A stretch of 64,000 bases of DNA, taken from assembly GCF_001667375.1 (NCBI RefSeq), contig NZ_LZIN01000075.1, positions 62,001-126,000 on the forward strand, in the 5' to 3' direction. The position numbers were made by a program, and so were the translations under genes. Positions 26,150-35,728 of the stretch are shown piece by piece. Source of the stretch: Mycolicibacter sinensis. GTDB lineage: Bacteria > Actinomycetota > Actinomycetes > Mycobacteriales > Mycobacteriaceae. The notes under the pieces are model-generated. The model searched no databases, was not told the DNA's origin, and saw only the letters and a list, made by a program, of their open reading frames with translations. Each line of letters starts with the position of its first letter. Position 1 is the stretch's first letter.

Positions 26150-27004
26150 ATGACCGCCGCGCCTTCCCGAGCACTGTCCAACGCCATCGAAGCCTTCGCC
26201 GGGCAGGTGTACTTCGCCCCGGAGTGTCACCGTGGCTACGCGGCACTGGGTTTTCGGCCCAGTCCCGCGACATCCGGTGGTGTCGAGATGCCGGACGGGC
26301 CGGCCTACTTCTGCAGCCGCGGCTCGGCGCTGGGGCAGGCGCCCGGTGAGGTGATCGCCGCGACTTTTGCGGTGTTCAACCCGGCGGTGGTGGTGCCGGC
26401 CGTCGCCTACGGATGGACGCTGACCGACGCCCCGACTATCCGCGCGGCCCGCACCGACGGCTCGGTGGCCCAGCTGCGCCGGGTCCTCGGTGAGTCTCCG
26501 GACGGTCTCGATCGCGCAGTAGAGCTGCTGCGCCGCGCTGCTGACGGGCTCTCGTTGGCCGGCAAGCCACTGTTCGCCGGGTTGGTTGCCGACGGACTGG
26601 CCGGCGATCCGCTCACAGATGCCTGGCAGCTCGCCGATCAACTGCGCGAATACCGCGGCGACGCACACGTGAACGCTTGGACTGCAGAGGGATTCGACGG
26701 GGTCGAGATCGGCCTGATCACCGAACTCTATCGAGGATTCCCGCCGCGCAGCTACGTGCGGACCAGGGCGTGGACCGATGCGGAACTCAGCACCGGTGAG
26801 GCGCGGCTGGCGCAGCGGGGACTGGCGCGCGATGGCGCACTCACCGAGGCGGGGCGCGCGGCCCGCGAGTCGGTCGAGGCGGCCACCGATGCGGCGTGTG
26901 CCCCGATCGTCGCCCGCCTCGGCGACGACCTGGGCGAGCTGGTCGAGCTGGTCGGCGGGTGGTCGAAACGGCTGCGTGAGACCGGCGCCTTTCCTAAGGC
27001 GTGA
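26150..27004 (+). CDS. SCO6745-family protein
   Basis: 284-residue helical protein of the actinobacterial SCO6745 family, whose function is not established. Characteristic parts are YFAPECHRGYAALGF, PAYFCSRGSALG and the C-terminal RARLAQRGL-like winged-helix segment. ATG 26150 is used; another ATG lies 21 bp upstream. Its 3' end overlaps the convergent alcohol dehydrogenase gene by 11 bp. The short divergent gap to lpqG holds both promoters. Confidence 0.7.
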   Translation: MTAAPSRALSNAIEAFAGQVYFAPECHRGYAALGFRPSPATSGGVEMPDGPAYFCSRGSALGQAPGEVIAATFAVFNPAVVVPAVAYGWTLTDAPTIRAARTDGSVAQLRRVLGESPDGLDRAVELLRRAADGLSLAGKPLFAGLVADGLAGDPLTDAWQLADQLREYRGDAHVNAWTAEGFDGVEIGLITELYRGFPPRSYVRTRAWTDAELSTGEARLAQRGLARDGALTEAGRAARESVEAATDAACAPIVARLGDDLGELVELVGGWSKRLRETGAFPKA

Positions 27005-28010
27005 CCAGGATCTTGCAGTGCCGGTCGGGGTCGGCCAGATCATCGAACGCCGCCCCGACGCCGTCGAGTCCGACTTCGCCGGTGATCAGCGGCGCCACGT
27101 CGATCCGCCCCTCGGCGATGGCCTGCAGCGACGCGGCGAATTCCGCGGGCTCGTAGGCCAGCACGAACTGCACGCTGATCTCCTTGGCGATACCGAAGAA
27201 CGGGTGCACGGTGTCGGGCTGCATGCACACCCCGGCGACCACCAGCCGGCTGCCGGCCGGCGCGCGCCGCAGCACATCGTCGATGATGCCCGGCACGCCG
27301 ACCGCCTCGAAGATCACCTTCGGCTTGACCGTGTCGAACGGCGACCCCTCGGCCGGGTCGATGCAGTGATGCGCCCCCATCACGCTCGCGAGTTCACGGC
27401 GTGCGCGCGAATAATCCGCGGCCACAATATCTTCCACGCCGCTAGTGCACAGGGCGGCGATGATAGCCATCCCGATCGGGCCGCAGCCCAGCACCAGCGC
27501 CGTCTCGCCGGGGGCGATACCGGACTTGTTGACCGCATGCAGTCCCACCGCCATCGGTTCGGTCAGCGCGGCATGTCGTGGATCCAGGCCGTTTGGAATC
27601 CGCAGCAGCAGCGGAGCCGACAGCAACATCTTCTCGGCGTAGCCGCCCATGGTGGTGTTGGAGTAGACGATCGGTTCAATGCCTTTGGCGGCCAACAGGA
27701 CCGGAATCGAGGTGACCGGTGTGTTGACGGGGAAGGTGTCGGTGCCGGGCCCGGCCTGCAGCACCCGCGCGCTGAACTCATGGCCCATGAAGACATCGGC
27801 GCCCAGGTCGACGGCGGTGTCGGCGGCCGGGATGCCGCTCATGGCCCTCGTCGCGGCCAGCACCGCCTCGCCGTGTGCGGCGAAGTGCAAATCGGAACCG
27901 CAGATGCCGCAGGCGGTCACCTCGACCAGCACCTGGCCCGGGCCGGGCGTGGGTTCCGCGACGTCGTCCCGGTAGACCATCCGGCCGTCGCGCAGCACCG
28001 CCGCACGCAT
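26994..28010 (-). CDS. Zinc-type medium-chain alcohol dehydrogenase
   Basis: 338-residue MDR-family oxidoreductase. The catalytic zinc site is shown by TACGICGSDLHF and MGHEFSARV; the NAD(P)-binding motif is LVLGCGPIGMAI. The four-cysteine loop that binds structural zinc in classical alcohol dehydrogenases is missing between the catalytic domain's GHE and the Rossmann fold. Substrate unknown. The ATG overlaps the monooxygenase stop (TGATG), making it the third gene of an ephA-LLM-ADH operon that probably oxidises a xenobiotic or lipid-derived alcohol. Confidence 0.85.
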   Translation of the reverse strand: MRAAVLRDGRMVYRDDVAEPTPGPGQVLVEVTACGICGSDLHFAAHGEAVLAATRAMSGIPAADTAVDLGADVFMGHEFSARVLQAGPGTDTFPVNTPVTSIPVLLAAKGIEPIVYSNTTMGGYAEKMLLSAPLLLRIPNGLDPRHAALTEPMAVGLHAVNKSGIAPGETALVLGCGPIGMAIIAALCTSGVEDIVAADYSRARRELASVMGAHHCIDPAEGSPFDTVKPKVIFEAVGVPGIIDDVLRRAPAGSRLVVAGVCMQPDTVHPFFGIAKEISVQFVLAYEPAEFAASLQAIAEGRIDVAPLITGEVGLDGVGAAFDDLADPDRHCKILVTP

Positions 28011-29206
28011 CAACGCGGCCCGGTTCCGTCCGTGTGCTCGGCGGCGTGCTGCACCACGGCGTTCTTGATCGCCTCGCCGGCCCGGCCGAACAAGGTGTCG
28101 CGCATGCCCTTGGCCCATTCGTGCGATGCCCGGGGGGCGATGAGTTGTCCCTTGAAGTGCGGAATCACCTTGCGAGCCAACAGCTCATAGCTGTGGTAGG
28201 TGGCCTCCGGAGACGCCCAGTCGTGTCCCAGAAACAGCAGGGTGCCGAACCCGCCGGAGCGGTCCAATAGGTCGGTGATGTGTTCGATCGCGTCATCGGG
28301 GGTGCCGATGCAGCAGCTGCCGGCGGCGGCGTAGGCCTCGACGAACTCCCGCGGCGACTGCGATTCGCCCGCGACCGAGCTGGCCAGCGGGACGAAGCCG
28401 GCCGCACCGAAGTAGTTCGCGAAATCCTGCAGGCCGTAGGTGCAATCGTCCAGGGCCTGCTCGCGGGTGTCGGCGACATGCATGATGCTCAGCACCCGCC
28501 AGTTGGCCCTGTCCGGCTCGTCGCGGCCGGCCGTTGCAGCCTGCTCGCGCACCACCTCCCAGGCGCTCTCGAGCGCGGCGAAGCCACCCGGAATCGACAT
28601 CGACAGCGACAGCAGTGAGGTGCCCAGTGCGCCGGCCAGCCGCGGACCGGACGGAGAAACCATTGCCGCGCACGAGACTTCCGGGTAAGGCCAGGTGTAG
28701 GGCCGGATGTGCAGCGCGGCGTCGCGCAACGTGAACCAGTCCGAGTGCCGGGTGATCAGTTCGCCGGGCTCGGCGCGGAACAACGCCAGGATCGCCTCCA
28801 GCGACTCCTGCATCATCCGGCGCTGTTCGACGGGATCGATACCCATCATGTGGGCGTCGGTGGGCAGCGCGCCAGGCCCGGCGCCGAACATCACCCGGCC
28901 GCGGGTCAGATGATCCAGTAGCACCCAGCGGTCGGCCACCATCAGCGGGTGGTGGTAGGGCAGCGAGACCACGCCGGTACCGAGCCGGATGTGCTTGGTG
29001 CGTTCGGCGGCCGCCGCGATGAACACCTCGGGGCAGGCGATCAGCTCGTAGCCACCCGAGTGGTGCTCGCCGAACCAGGCTTCGTCGAAGCCCAGCCGGT
29101 CCAGGGCGACTACCCGCTCCAGGTCGTATTCCAGTGCGACCGTAGGTGATTGGCCCAGCGCGTGGAACGGGGTGATGAATACCCCGAAGCGCAGCGGCGG
29201 GGTCAC
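28010..29206 (-). CDS. Luciferase-like (LLM class) flavin monooxygenase (Rv3618 orthologue)
   Basis: 398-residue TIM-barrel monooxygenase dependent on reduced FMN or F420. Family features are FGVFITPFHALGQ at the start, FDEAWFGEHHSGG and LGTGVVSLPYHHPLMVADR, then FGAGPGALPTDAHMMG. GTG 29206 overlaps the ephA stop (GTGA). Together with the epoxide hydrolase and the alcohol dehydrogenase it forms a three-gene oxidation module. The substrate is not known for the M. tuberculosis orthologue either. Confidence 0.87.
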   Translation of the reverse strand: MTPPLRFGVFITPFHALGQSPTVALEYDLERVVALDRLGFDEAWFGEHHSGGYELIACPEVFIAAAAERTKHIRLGTGVVSLPYHHPLMVADRWVLLDHLTRGRVMFGAGPGALPTDAHMMGIDPVEQRRMMQESLEAILALFRAEPGELITRHSDWFTLRDAALHIRPYTWPYPEVSCAAMVSPSGPRLAGALGTSLLSLSMSIPGGFAALESAWEVVREQAATAGRDEPDRANWRVLSIMHVADTREQALDDCTYGLQDFANYFGAAGFVPLASSVAGESQSPREFVEAYAAAGSCCIGTPDDAIEHITDLLDRSGGFGTLLFLGHDWASPEATYHSYELLARKVIPHFKGQLIAPRASHEWAKGMRDTLFGRAGEAIKNAVVQHAAEHTDGTGPR

Positions 29207-30165
29207 AGCTGCACCCCGCCCAGAAACTCCAGCAGCGCCGCGTTGACCTCGCCGGGCCGTTCCTGCTGCAGCCAGTGGCCGGCGCCGTCGATCAGCACCT
29301 CCCGGTAGGGGCCGCTCACCAGTTCGGTGGCCCGGTCGCGCCGGGTGAAAGCCAGCACCGGGTCGGCGGTGCCGGCGATGAACATTGCGGGGACGTCGAT
29401 GGTGGCCGACGGTGGATTGGCCATGATCTCCCAATTGCGGTCGAGGTTGCGGTACCAGTTGAGTCCGCCGGTGAAACCGGTGCGGGTGAACTCGGCGATG
29501 TAGTGGTCGAGCTCGTCGGTGCTGATCCAGTCCGGTAACGCGTCCGGCTCGGGCAGCCGCTCGATGAAGCCCATCGGCCCGGGAGCGGCCATCCGCGCCG
29601 CCGCGTCGGCGTCGGGGGGACGCAGCCCGCCCATCATCCGGCGCATGGTGCGCGCCGGGTCGGAGTCCAGTTCAGCGTCGGCGACACCGGGTTGCTGGAA
29701 ATAGAGCATGTAGAAGAAGTGCTCCCCGAAGATGCTGCGGAAGGCGGCCGTCGGCGGAACCTGGGGGCGGGGCACCGGCGGGACGCTGAGGCCGACCACA
29801 CCCGCGACCCGTTCGGGGTGCAGCTGCGCGGCGCTCCACGCCACCGGAGCGCCCCAGTCGTGACCGACCCAAACCGCTCGGTCGGCCCCGACGTCGTCGA
29901 GCAGGCCGACCAGGTCCCGGGTCAACGCGGCCACGTCGTAGGCCGCGATGTCATCCGGCCGCGACGAGCCACCGTAGCCGCGCTGATCGGGGGCCAGCAC
30001 ATGAAAACCCGCGTCGGCCAGCGCCGGAATCTGGTGTCGCCATGAATAGGCCAGTTCCGGGAAGCCATGCGCCAACAACACCACTGGGGCGCCGCGCTCG
30101 CCGGCCTCGGTGACCCGCAGGGTCATGCCGTTGGTGTCGACAAGGCGCTGGGTTGTACCGACCAC
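29203..30165 (-). CDS. ephA: Epoxide hydrolase EphA
   Basis: Alpha/beta-hydrolase of about 320 residues (Rv3617, 322 residues). It opens epoxides to diols through a covalent ester intermediate. Visible are the oxyanion motif HGFPELAYSW, the nucleophile Asp in GHDWGAPVAW, lid tyrosines in FYMLYFQQPG and the catalytic His in DGAGHWLQQE. GTG 30165 is chosen by alignment with recalled EphA; the frame is open 66 codons upstream through a 57-bp repeat, which is unlikely to be translated. First gene of the ephA-LLM-ADH operon. Confidence 0.92.
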   Translation of the reverse strand: MVGTTQRLVDTNGMTLRVTEAGERGAPVVLLAHGFPELAYSWRHQIPALADAGFHVLAPDQRGYGGSSRPDDIAAYDVAALTRDLVGLLDDVGADRAVWVGHDWGAPVAWSAAQLHPERVAGVVGLSVPPVPRPQVPPTAAFRSIFGEHFFYMLYFQQPGVADAELDSDPARTMRRMMGGLRPPDADAAARMAAPGPMGFIERLPEPDALPDWISTDELDHYIAEFTRTGFTGGLNWYRNLDRNWEIMANPPSATIDVPAMFIAGTADPVLAFTRRDRATELVSGPYREVLIDGAGHWLQQERPGEVNAALLEFLGGVQL

Positions 30166-30221
30166 GGTCTCACCAAAGCACACCCGGACTCCGGCGGAGA
30201 AGGGATTGCCCGCTCTGAACC

Positions 30222-30278
30222 GACGGTTCAGCCAGGCTCGACGGAGGCGAGGCGAAGCTGGGACCGTCGCATGAACCC
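30222..30278 (-). repeat. 57-bp dispersed repeat, locus 3 (single unit)
   Basis: One diverged unit, inverted relative to loci 2 and 5, in the divergent gap between ephA and ftsH. It keeps the ends GACGGTTC and GGGACCGTC with compensating changes (A opposite T), which preserves terminal pairing. Confidence 0.8.
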
Positions 30279-30287
30279 GACCTGATA

Positions 30288-30332
30288 GTGGCAAACTGCT
30301 GCGCTCGGCTCCGCCGAGCTGGCAATTGCCAC
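30288..30332. promoter_or_regulatory. Two-tier hairpin in the ftsH upstream region
   Basis: Outer arms GTGGCAA (30288-30294) and TTGCCAC (30326-30332) enclose a perfect inner hairpin GCTCGGC-TCC-GCCGAGC (30303-30319). The structure lies 70 bp before ftsH. It could be a transcription factor site, a terminator for the upstream side, or part of the ftsH leader. Confidence 0.45.
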
Positions 30333-30401
30333 GGAACGGTAACCTGAACATGCCCAGCTGCATGTACTGGAAGGATTTGGGCCGAGTTCGGCCGATGCCT
30401 G

Positions 30402-32774
30402 ATGAATCGCAAAAACGTGATCCGCACCATCACCGCGATCGCAGTGGTGCTGCTGCTCGGTTGGTCGTTCTTCTATTTCAGTGACGACACCCGCGGATAC
30501 AAGCCGGTCGACACCTCGCTCGCGGTCGCCCAGATCCACAGCGGCAATGTCAAAAGCGCCCAGATCGACGACCGTGAGCAGCAGCTGCGGCTGGTCCTGA
30601 AGAACCCACTGGACAGCGCCGAGGTGTCCGACACCGGCGACAAACCGGCCAAATCCGGCAAGGCGGAGAAGGTCGACAAGCTGATCGCCAAGTACCCGAC
30701 CGGGTACGCGGTTCCGCTCTACACCGCGCTGACCAAAAAGAAGGCGGAGATCAACACCGTCGTCAACCAGGGCAGCATGCTGGGCTCACTGCTGATCTAC
30801 ATGTTGCCGATGCTGCTGCTGATCGGGCTGTTCGTGATGTTCTCCCGGATGCAGGGCGGCGCCCGGATGGGCTTCGGCATGGGCAAATCACGGGCCAAGC
30901 AGCTCGGCAAGGACATGCCCAAGACCACCTTCGCCGACGTCGCCGGCGTCGACGAGGCGGTCGAGGAACTCTACGAGATCAAAGACTTCCTGCAGAACCC
31001 CAGCAGGTACCAGGCGCTGGGCGCCAAGATTCCCAAGGGTGTGCTGCTCTACGGCCCGCCGGGCACCGGCAAGACGCTGCTGGCCCGGGCGGTGGCCGGT
31101 GAGGCCGGCGTGCCGTTCTTCACCATCTCCGGTTCGGACTTCGTGGAGATGTTCGTCGGGGTGGGCGCCTCCCGGGTTCGTGACCTGTTCGAGCAGGCCA
31201 AACAGAACAGTCCGTGCATCATCTTCGTCGACGAGATCGACGCCGTCGGCCGCCAGCGCGGCGCCGGCATGGGCGGCGGCCACGACGAGCGTGAGCAGAC
31301 CCTCAACCAGTTGCTGGTGGAGATGGACGGCTTCGGGGAACGCGGCGGGGTCATCCTGATCGCGGCCACCAACCGTCCCGACATCCTCGACCCGGCCCTG
31401 CTGCGTCCCGGCCGCTTCGACCGGCAGATCCCGGTCAGCAACCCCGACATCGCCGGCCGGCGGGCCGTGCTGCGGGTGCATTCGGCCGGGAAGCCGATCG
31501 GTCCCGACGCCGACCTGGACGGGCTGGCCAAGCGCACCGTCGGCATGTCCGGCGCCGACCTGGCCAACGTGATCAATGAGGCCGCGCTGCTGACCGCCCG
31601 GGAGAACGGCACCGTCATCACCGGCGCAGCGCTGGAAGAAGCCGTCGACCGGGTGATCGGCGGCCCCCGGCGCAAGGGCCGGATCATCAGCGAACACGAG
31701 AAGAAGATCACCGCCTACCACGAGGGCGGACATACCCTGGCCGCCTGGGCGATGCCCGACATCGACCCGGTCTACAAGGTGACCATCCTGGCCCGCGGCC
31801 GAACCGGCGGGCACGCGGTGGCGGTGCCCGAGGAGGACAAGGGACTGCGCACCCGCTCGGAGATGATCGCTCAGCTGGTCTTCGCCATGGGCGGGCGCGC
31901 CGCCGAGGAACTAGTGTTTCGCGAGCCGACCACCGGCGCCGTCTCCGACATCGAGAAAGCCACCGCGGTCGCGCGCGCCATGGTCACCGAGTACGGCATG
32001 AGCGCCAAGCTCGGCGCGGTGCGCTACGGCAGCGAACACGGCGACCCGTTTGTGGGCCGCACCATGGGCACCCAGCCCGACTACTCCCACGAAGTGGCCC
32101 GCGACATCGACGACGAAGTGCGCAAGCTCATCGAAGCCGCGCACACCGAGGCGTGGGAGATCCTGACCGAATATCGCGACTTGCTCGACGTCCTGGCCGG
32201 CGAGCTGCTGGAGAAGGAGACCCTGCACCGCGCCGATCTGCAGAAGATCTTCGCCGACGTCGCCAAGCGGCCCCGGCTGACGGTCTTCGATGACTTCGGC
32301 GGCCGGGTTCCGTCGGACAAACCACCGATCAAGACACCCGGCGAGCTGGCCATCGAGCGGGGCGAGCCGTGGCCGCAGCCGATCCCGGAGCCGGCCTTCA
32401 AGGCCGCCATCGCCCAGGCCTCGCGGGAAGCCGGCAGGTCTTCCGAAGCCGCCGGTCGCCCGCCCAATGGCATCAACGGCTCGCCCACCGGTGACGCCGC
32501 GGCGCCGGGCACCCAACCCGACTACGGCGCCCCGGCGGGCTGGCATGCGCCGGGCTGGCCGCCGCCCTCGCAGCAGCAGGGGCAGCAGGGCGGCTACTGG
32601 TACCCGCCTCAGCAGTGGTCGCCCGGTGGTTACCCGCCCGTCCCGCCCGCCCAGCACTACCCGCCCTATCAGCCGTATCCCGCAGCGCCGCCGCCACCGC
32701 CGGCACCGCCCGGCGAGGGCGACGGCCACCAGGGTGGCGAGAAGGATCGGTCTGAACCGCCGTCCGGCGACTGA
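30402..32774 (+). CDS. ftsH: ATP-dependent zinc metalloprotease FtsH
   Basis: Membrane-anchored AAA+ protease of 790 residues that degrades damaged or unassembled membrane proteins. Two membrane helices (about 9-27 and 127-147) flank an extracytoplasmic domain. The ATPase has Walker A GPPGTGKT (218-225), Walker [10 protein letters not shown] and the second region of homology [19 protein letters not shown]. The zinc site is HEGGH (440-444). The last 130 residues are a Pro/Gln/Gly/Tyr-rich low-complexity tail, longer than in E. coli and similar in kind to Rv3610c (760 residues). It heads the folate cluster, with 16 bp to folE. Confidence 0.97.
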   Translation: MNRKNVIRTITAIAVVLLLGWSFFYFSDDTRGYKPVDTSLAVAQIHSGNVKSAQIDDREQQLRLVLKNPLDSAEVSDTGDKPAKSGKAEKVDKLIAKYPTGYAVPLYTALTKKKAEINTVVNQGSMLGSLLIYMLPMLLLIGLFVMFSRMQGGARMGFGMGKSRAKQLGKDMPKTTFADVAGVDEAVEELYEIKDFLQNPSRYQALGAKIPKGVLLYGPPGTGKTLLARAVAGEAGVPFFTISGSDFVEMFVGVGASRVRDLFEQAKQNSPCIIFVDEIDAVGRQRGAGMGGGHDEREQTLNQLLVEMDGFGERGGVILIAATNRPDILDPALLRPGRFDRQIPVSNPDIAGRRAVLRVHSAGKPIGPDADLDGLAKRTVGMSGADLANVINEAALLTARENGTVITGAALEEAVDRVIGGPRRKGRIISEHEKKITAYHEGGHTLAAWAMPDIDPVYKVTILARGRTGGHAVAVPEEDKGLRTRSEMIAQLVFAMGGRAAEELVFREPTTGAVSDIEKATAVARAMVTEYGMSAKLGAVRYGSEHGDPFVGRTMGTQPDYSHEVARDIDDEVRKLIEAAHTEAWEILTEYRDLLDVLAGELLEKETLHRADLQKIFADVAKRPRLTVFDDFGGRVPSDKPPIKTPGELAIERGEPWPQPIPEPAFKAAIAQASREAGRSSEAAGRPPNGINGSPTGDAAAPGTQPDYGAPAGWHAPGWPPPSQQQGQQGGYWYPPQQWSPGGYPPVPPAQHYPPYQPYPAAPPPPPAPPGEGDGHQGGEKDRSEPPSGD

Positions 32775-32790
32775 GAGAGTGGGATCGGCG

Positions 32791-33369
32791 ATGGTTTCGA
32801 CAGTCTTCGATCAGGCGCGCGCCGAGGCGGCGGTGCGCGAACTGCTGTATGCGGTGGGGGAAGATCCCGACCGTCCGGGTCTGCTAGACACCCCGGCGCG
32901 GGTGGCCCGGGCTTACCAGGAGATGTTCGCCGGGCTCTACACCGACCCGGACGCGGTGCTGGAGACCACCTTCGACGAGCAGCACGACGAACTGGTGCTG
33001 GTCAAGGAGATCCCGCTGTACTCGACCTGCGAGCACCATCTGGTCTCGTTCCACGGCGTCGCCCATGTCGGCTACATCCCGGGCGACGACGGCCGGATCA
33101 CCGGCCTGTCCAAGCTGGCGCGGGTTGTCGACCTCTACGCCAAGCGGCCCCAGGTGCAGGAGCGGTTGACCGGTCAGGTCGCCGACGCCCTGATGCGCAA
33201 ACTCGATCCGCGCGGCGTCATCGTGGTGGTCGAGGCCGAGCACCTGTGCATGGCGATGCGGGGCGTGCGCAAGCCCGGCGCGATCACCACGACGTCGGCG
33301 GTGCGCGGCCAGTTCAAGTCCGACAGCGCGTCGCGCGCCGAAGCCCTGGAACTCATCCGGCGGAGGTGA
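32791..33369 (+). CDS. folE: GTP cyclohydrolase I
   Basis: 192-residue enzyme converting GTP to dihydroneopterin triphosphate, the first step of folate synthesis. The zinc and active-site residues are in [12 protein letters not shown] (Cys and His ligands) and [36 protein letters not shown] is the signature. ATG 32791 is the first good start after ftsH. Its stop overlaps the folP1 GTG, so translation is coupled. Confidence 0.96.
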   Translation: MVSTVFDQARAEAAVRELLYAVGEDPDRPGLLDTPARVARAYQEMFAGLYTDPDAVLETTFDEQHDELVLVKEIPLYSTCEHHLVSFHGVAHVGYIPGDDGRITGLSKLARVVDLYAKRPQVQERLTGQVADALMRKLDPRGVIVVVEAEHLCMAMRGVRKPGAITTTSAVRGQFKSDSASRAEALELIRRR

Positions 33370-34214
33370 GCCCCACACGCGCCCAGGTCGTCGGGGTGGT
33401 CAACGTCACCGCCGACTCGTTCTCCGATGGCGGGCGCTATCTGGACGTCGGTCGCGCCGTCGAACACGGCCTGGCGCTGGCCGCCCAGGGCGCGGCGATC
33501 ATCGACGTCGGCGGTGAATCGACCCGGCCCGGCGCGGTGCGTGCCGATCCGTACGCGGAAGCGCAACGGGTTATTCCGGTAGTGAAAGGACTTGTCGCAC
33601 AGGGCGTTACGGTCAGCATCGACACGATGAACGCAGCGGTGGCAGAAGCCGCACTGGACTGCGGTGCCAGGATCGTCAACGACGTTTCCGGAGGGCGGGC
33701 CGATCCGGCGATGGCGTCCCTGCTGGCCTCCTCGGGCGCCCGGTGGGTGCTGATGCATTGGCGCCCGGTCGATCCGGGACATCCGCATCACGTACCGGAC
33801 TACCGCGACGTCGTCGCCGAGGTCCGCAACGACCTACTCGCCTCCGTCGATGCCGCGGTGGCCGCCGGCGTAGATCCGGCGAAGCTGATCGTCGATCCGG
33901 GACTGGGCTTCGCCAAAACGGCGCAACACAATTGGGCTCTGCTGAACGGCCTGCCGCAGCTGGTCGACGCCGGCCTACCGGTGCTCGTCGGGGCGTCACG
34001 CAAGCGGTTCCTCGGTACGCTGCTGTCCGGGGCCGATGGCGCGCCGCGGTCGCCCGACGAGCGGGATACTGCCACCGCGGTGGTCTCGGCGCTGGCCGCC
34101 CTGCACGGCGCCTGGGGCGTGCGGGTGCACGACGTGCGGGGCTCTGTCGACGCGCTTAGGGTCGTCGAAGCCTGGACTGCAGCTCGGGGCCAAGGAGGCA
34201 CAAGCGATGACTGA
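33366..34214 (+). CDS. folP1: Dihydropteroate synthase
   Basis: 282-residue TIM-barrel enzyme joining p-aminobenzoate to hydroxymethyldihydropterin pyrophosphate; the target of sulfonamides and of p-aminosalicylate activation. The pterin site is in [16 protein letters not shown], with [21 protein letters not shown] and the C-terminal [14 protein letters not shown] 33366 overlaps the folE stop and the end overlaps folB. Orthologue of Rv3608c. Confidence 0.95.
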   Translation: MSPTRAQVVGVVNVTADSFSDGGRYLDVGRAVEHGLALAAQGAAIIDVGGESTRPGAVRADPYAEAQRVIPVVKGLVAQGVTVSIDTMNAAVAEAALDCGARIVNDVSGGRADPAMASLLASSGARWVLMHWRPVDPGHPHHVPDYRDVVAEVRNDLLASVDAAVAAGVDPAKLIVDPGLGFAKTAQHNWALLNGLPQLVDAGLPVLVGASRKRFLGTLLSGADGAPRSPDERDTATAVVSALAALHGAWGVRVHDVRGSVDALRVVEAWTAARGQGGTSDD

Positions 34215-34596
34215 TCGAATCGAATTGCGCGGTCTGAAGGTTCGCGGCAACCACGGCGTGTTCGCCCACGAGCGGGCCGACGGTCAGGATTTCATCGTCG
34301 ACATCACGCTGTGGATGGACCTGTCCGCCGCGGCCGCCAGTGATGCACTGGCCGACACCTACGACTACGGGGTGCTGGCCCAGCGGGCCGCGGACATCAT
34401 CACCGGCCCGGCCCGCGATCTCATCGAGACGGTGGCCGCCGAGATCGCCGAGGAGGTCATGGCCGATACCCGGGTGCAGGCCGTCGAGGTGACGCTGCAC
34501 AAGCCGCGCGCCCCGATCCCGCTGACCTTCGCGGACGTCGCGGTGGTGGCGCGGCGCTCCCGGCGCGACCGGCGCGGGACGGTGGTGCCGGCGTGA
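34207..34596 (+). CDS. folB: Dihydroneopterin aldolase
   Basis: 129-residue enzyme forming 6-hydroxymethyl-7,8-dihydropterin and glycolaldehyde. The T-fold core shows [29 protein letters not shown] and [11 protein letters not shown]. It works as an oligomer in the cytoplasm. It overlaps folP1 by 8 bp and folK by 4 bp. Confidence 0.94.
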   Translation: MTDRIELRGLKVRGNHGVFAHERADGQDFIVDITLWMDLSAAAASDALADTYDYGVLAQRAADIITGPARDLIETVAAEIAEEVMADTRVQAVEVTLHKPRAPIPLTFADVAVVARRSRRDRRGTVVPA

Positions 34597-35141
34597 CGCG
34601 CGCTGTGTTGTCCATCGGGTCCAACCTGGGTGATCGGCTGGCCCGGCTGCAGTCGACCCTCGACGGGTTCGGCGCCGCGGTGCGCGAGGTGTCGGGGGTG
34701 TATGAGACCGAACCGTGGGGTGTCCTGGACCAGGGGCGCTTCCTCAACGCGGTGCTGATCGTGGAAGATCCGGCGATCGATGAACACGGTTGGCTGCGCC
34801 GGGCGCACGAACTCGAAGACGCCGCTGACCGGGTGCGCGGCGAACGGTGGGGGCCGCGAACCCTGGACGTGGACGTGATCAGCTGCCGCGACACCCAGGC
34901 CGGCGCATCGACCGAGCTGTTCTCCCGTGACAAGGGGCTGGCCCTGCCGCACCCGCTGGCCCATCTGCGGGCCTTCGTGATGATCCCGTGGCTGGAGGTC
35001 GAACCGGAGGCGCAGCTGACGGTGGCCGGCCGGCGCTGCGCGGTGGCCGACCTGCTCGAGCAACTGGACCCCGCCGACCGCGACGGGTTGCGGCGGACCG
35101 ATCTGGTGCTGCAGCGGCGCGCCGTCCCCGGAGACGGCTGA
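34593..35141 (+). CDS. folK: 2-amino-4-hydroxy-6-hydroxymethyldihydropteridine pyrophosphokinase
   Basis: 182-residue HPPK, which pyrophosphorylates hydroxymethyldihydropterin before folP1. The start matches [14 protein letters not shown], the signature [10 protein letters not shown] holds the two Mg2+-binding Asp residues, and [16 protein letters not shown] closes the fold. GTG start overlapping the folB stop; TGATG overlap with the next gene. Confidence 0.94.
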   Translation: MTRAVLSIGSNLGDRLARLQSTLDGFGAAVREVSGVYETEPWGVLDQGRFLNAVLIVEDPAIDEHGWLRRAHELEDAADRVRGERWGPRTLDVDVISCRDTQAGASTELFSRDKGLALPHPLAHLRAFVMIPWLEVEPEAQLTVAGRRCAVADLLEQLDPADRDGLRRTDLVLQRRAVPGDG

Positions 35142-35626
35142 TGGGCCCGACCCGTAAGCGAGACGTCGCCGCAGCCGCCGCGGCCGCCGCCGTCCTCAGC
35201 TACCTGGCGGTGCAGCTGTTGTACCGCTGGTTCCCGCCGATCACGGTGTGGACCGGGATATCGCTGCTGGTGGTGGCGATCGCCGAGGCGGCCTGGGGTC
35301 GCTACGTCCGCGCCAAGATCGATGACGGCCAGATCGGGGTCGGGTCCGGGTGGCTGCATCCGCTGGCGGTGGCCCGCACCGTGGTGGTCGCCAAGGCCTC
35401 GGCCTGGATGGGGGCGCTGGTGCTCGGCTTCTGGTTGGGCGTGCTGGGCTACCTGCTGCCGCACCGGTCCACCCTGCACGTCGCCGCCGAGGACACCGCC
35501 GGCGCCGTGGTCGCCGCGGCCAGCGCGCTGGCTTTGCTCGTCGCCGCGCTGTGGCTGCAGAACTGCTGCAAGTCTCCGCAGGATCCCGGCCAGACCGGGC
35601 AGCTGACCGGAAACCAACCCGGCTGA
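35141..35626 (+). CDS. DUF3180 membrane protein (Rv3605c orthologue)
   Basis: 161-residue membrane protein with four hydrophobic helices (about 9-25, 33-50, 84-104 and 120-142). DUF3180 proteins sit at the end of the folate cluster in actinobacteria; function unknown. Between the helices is the conserved segment LHPLAVARTVVVAKASAW. The start codon shares a base with the folK stop, so the genes are translated together. Confidence 0.85.
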   Translation: MGPTRKRDVAAAAAAAAVLSYLAVQLLYRWFPPITVWTGISLLVVAIAEAAWGRYVRAKIDDGQIGVGSGWLHPLAVARTVVVAKASAWMGALVLGFWLGVLGYLLPHRSTLHVAAEDTAGAVVAAASALALLVAALWLQNCCKSPQDPGQTGQLTGNQPG

Positions 35627-35728
35627 GAATCGCCGGAGCGGGGCGACACGCCAAGTGACCTTGTCCAGGTACAGTCGGGCAATGCCGGCCGGCAACGATG
35701 AGCGAAGCGACGAGGTGGAGCGGCGCAG

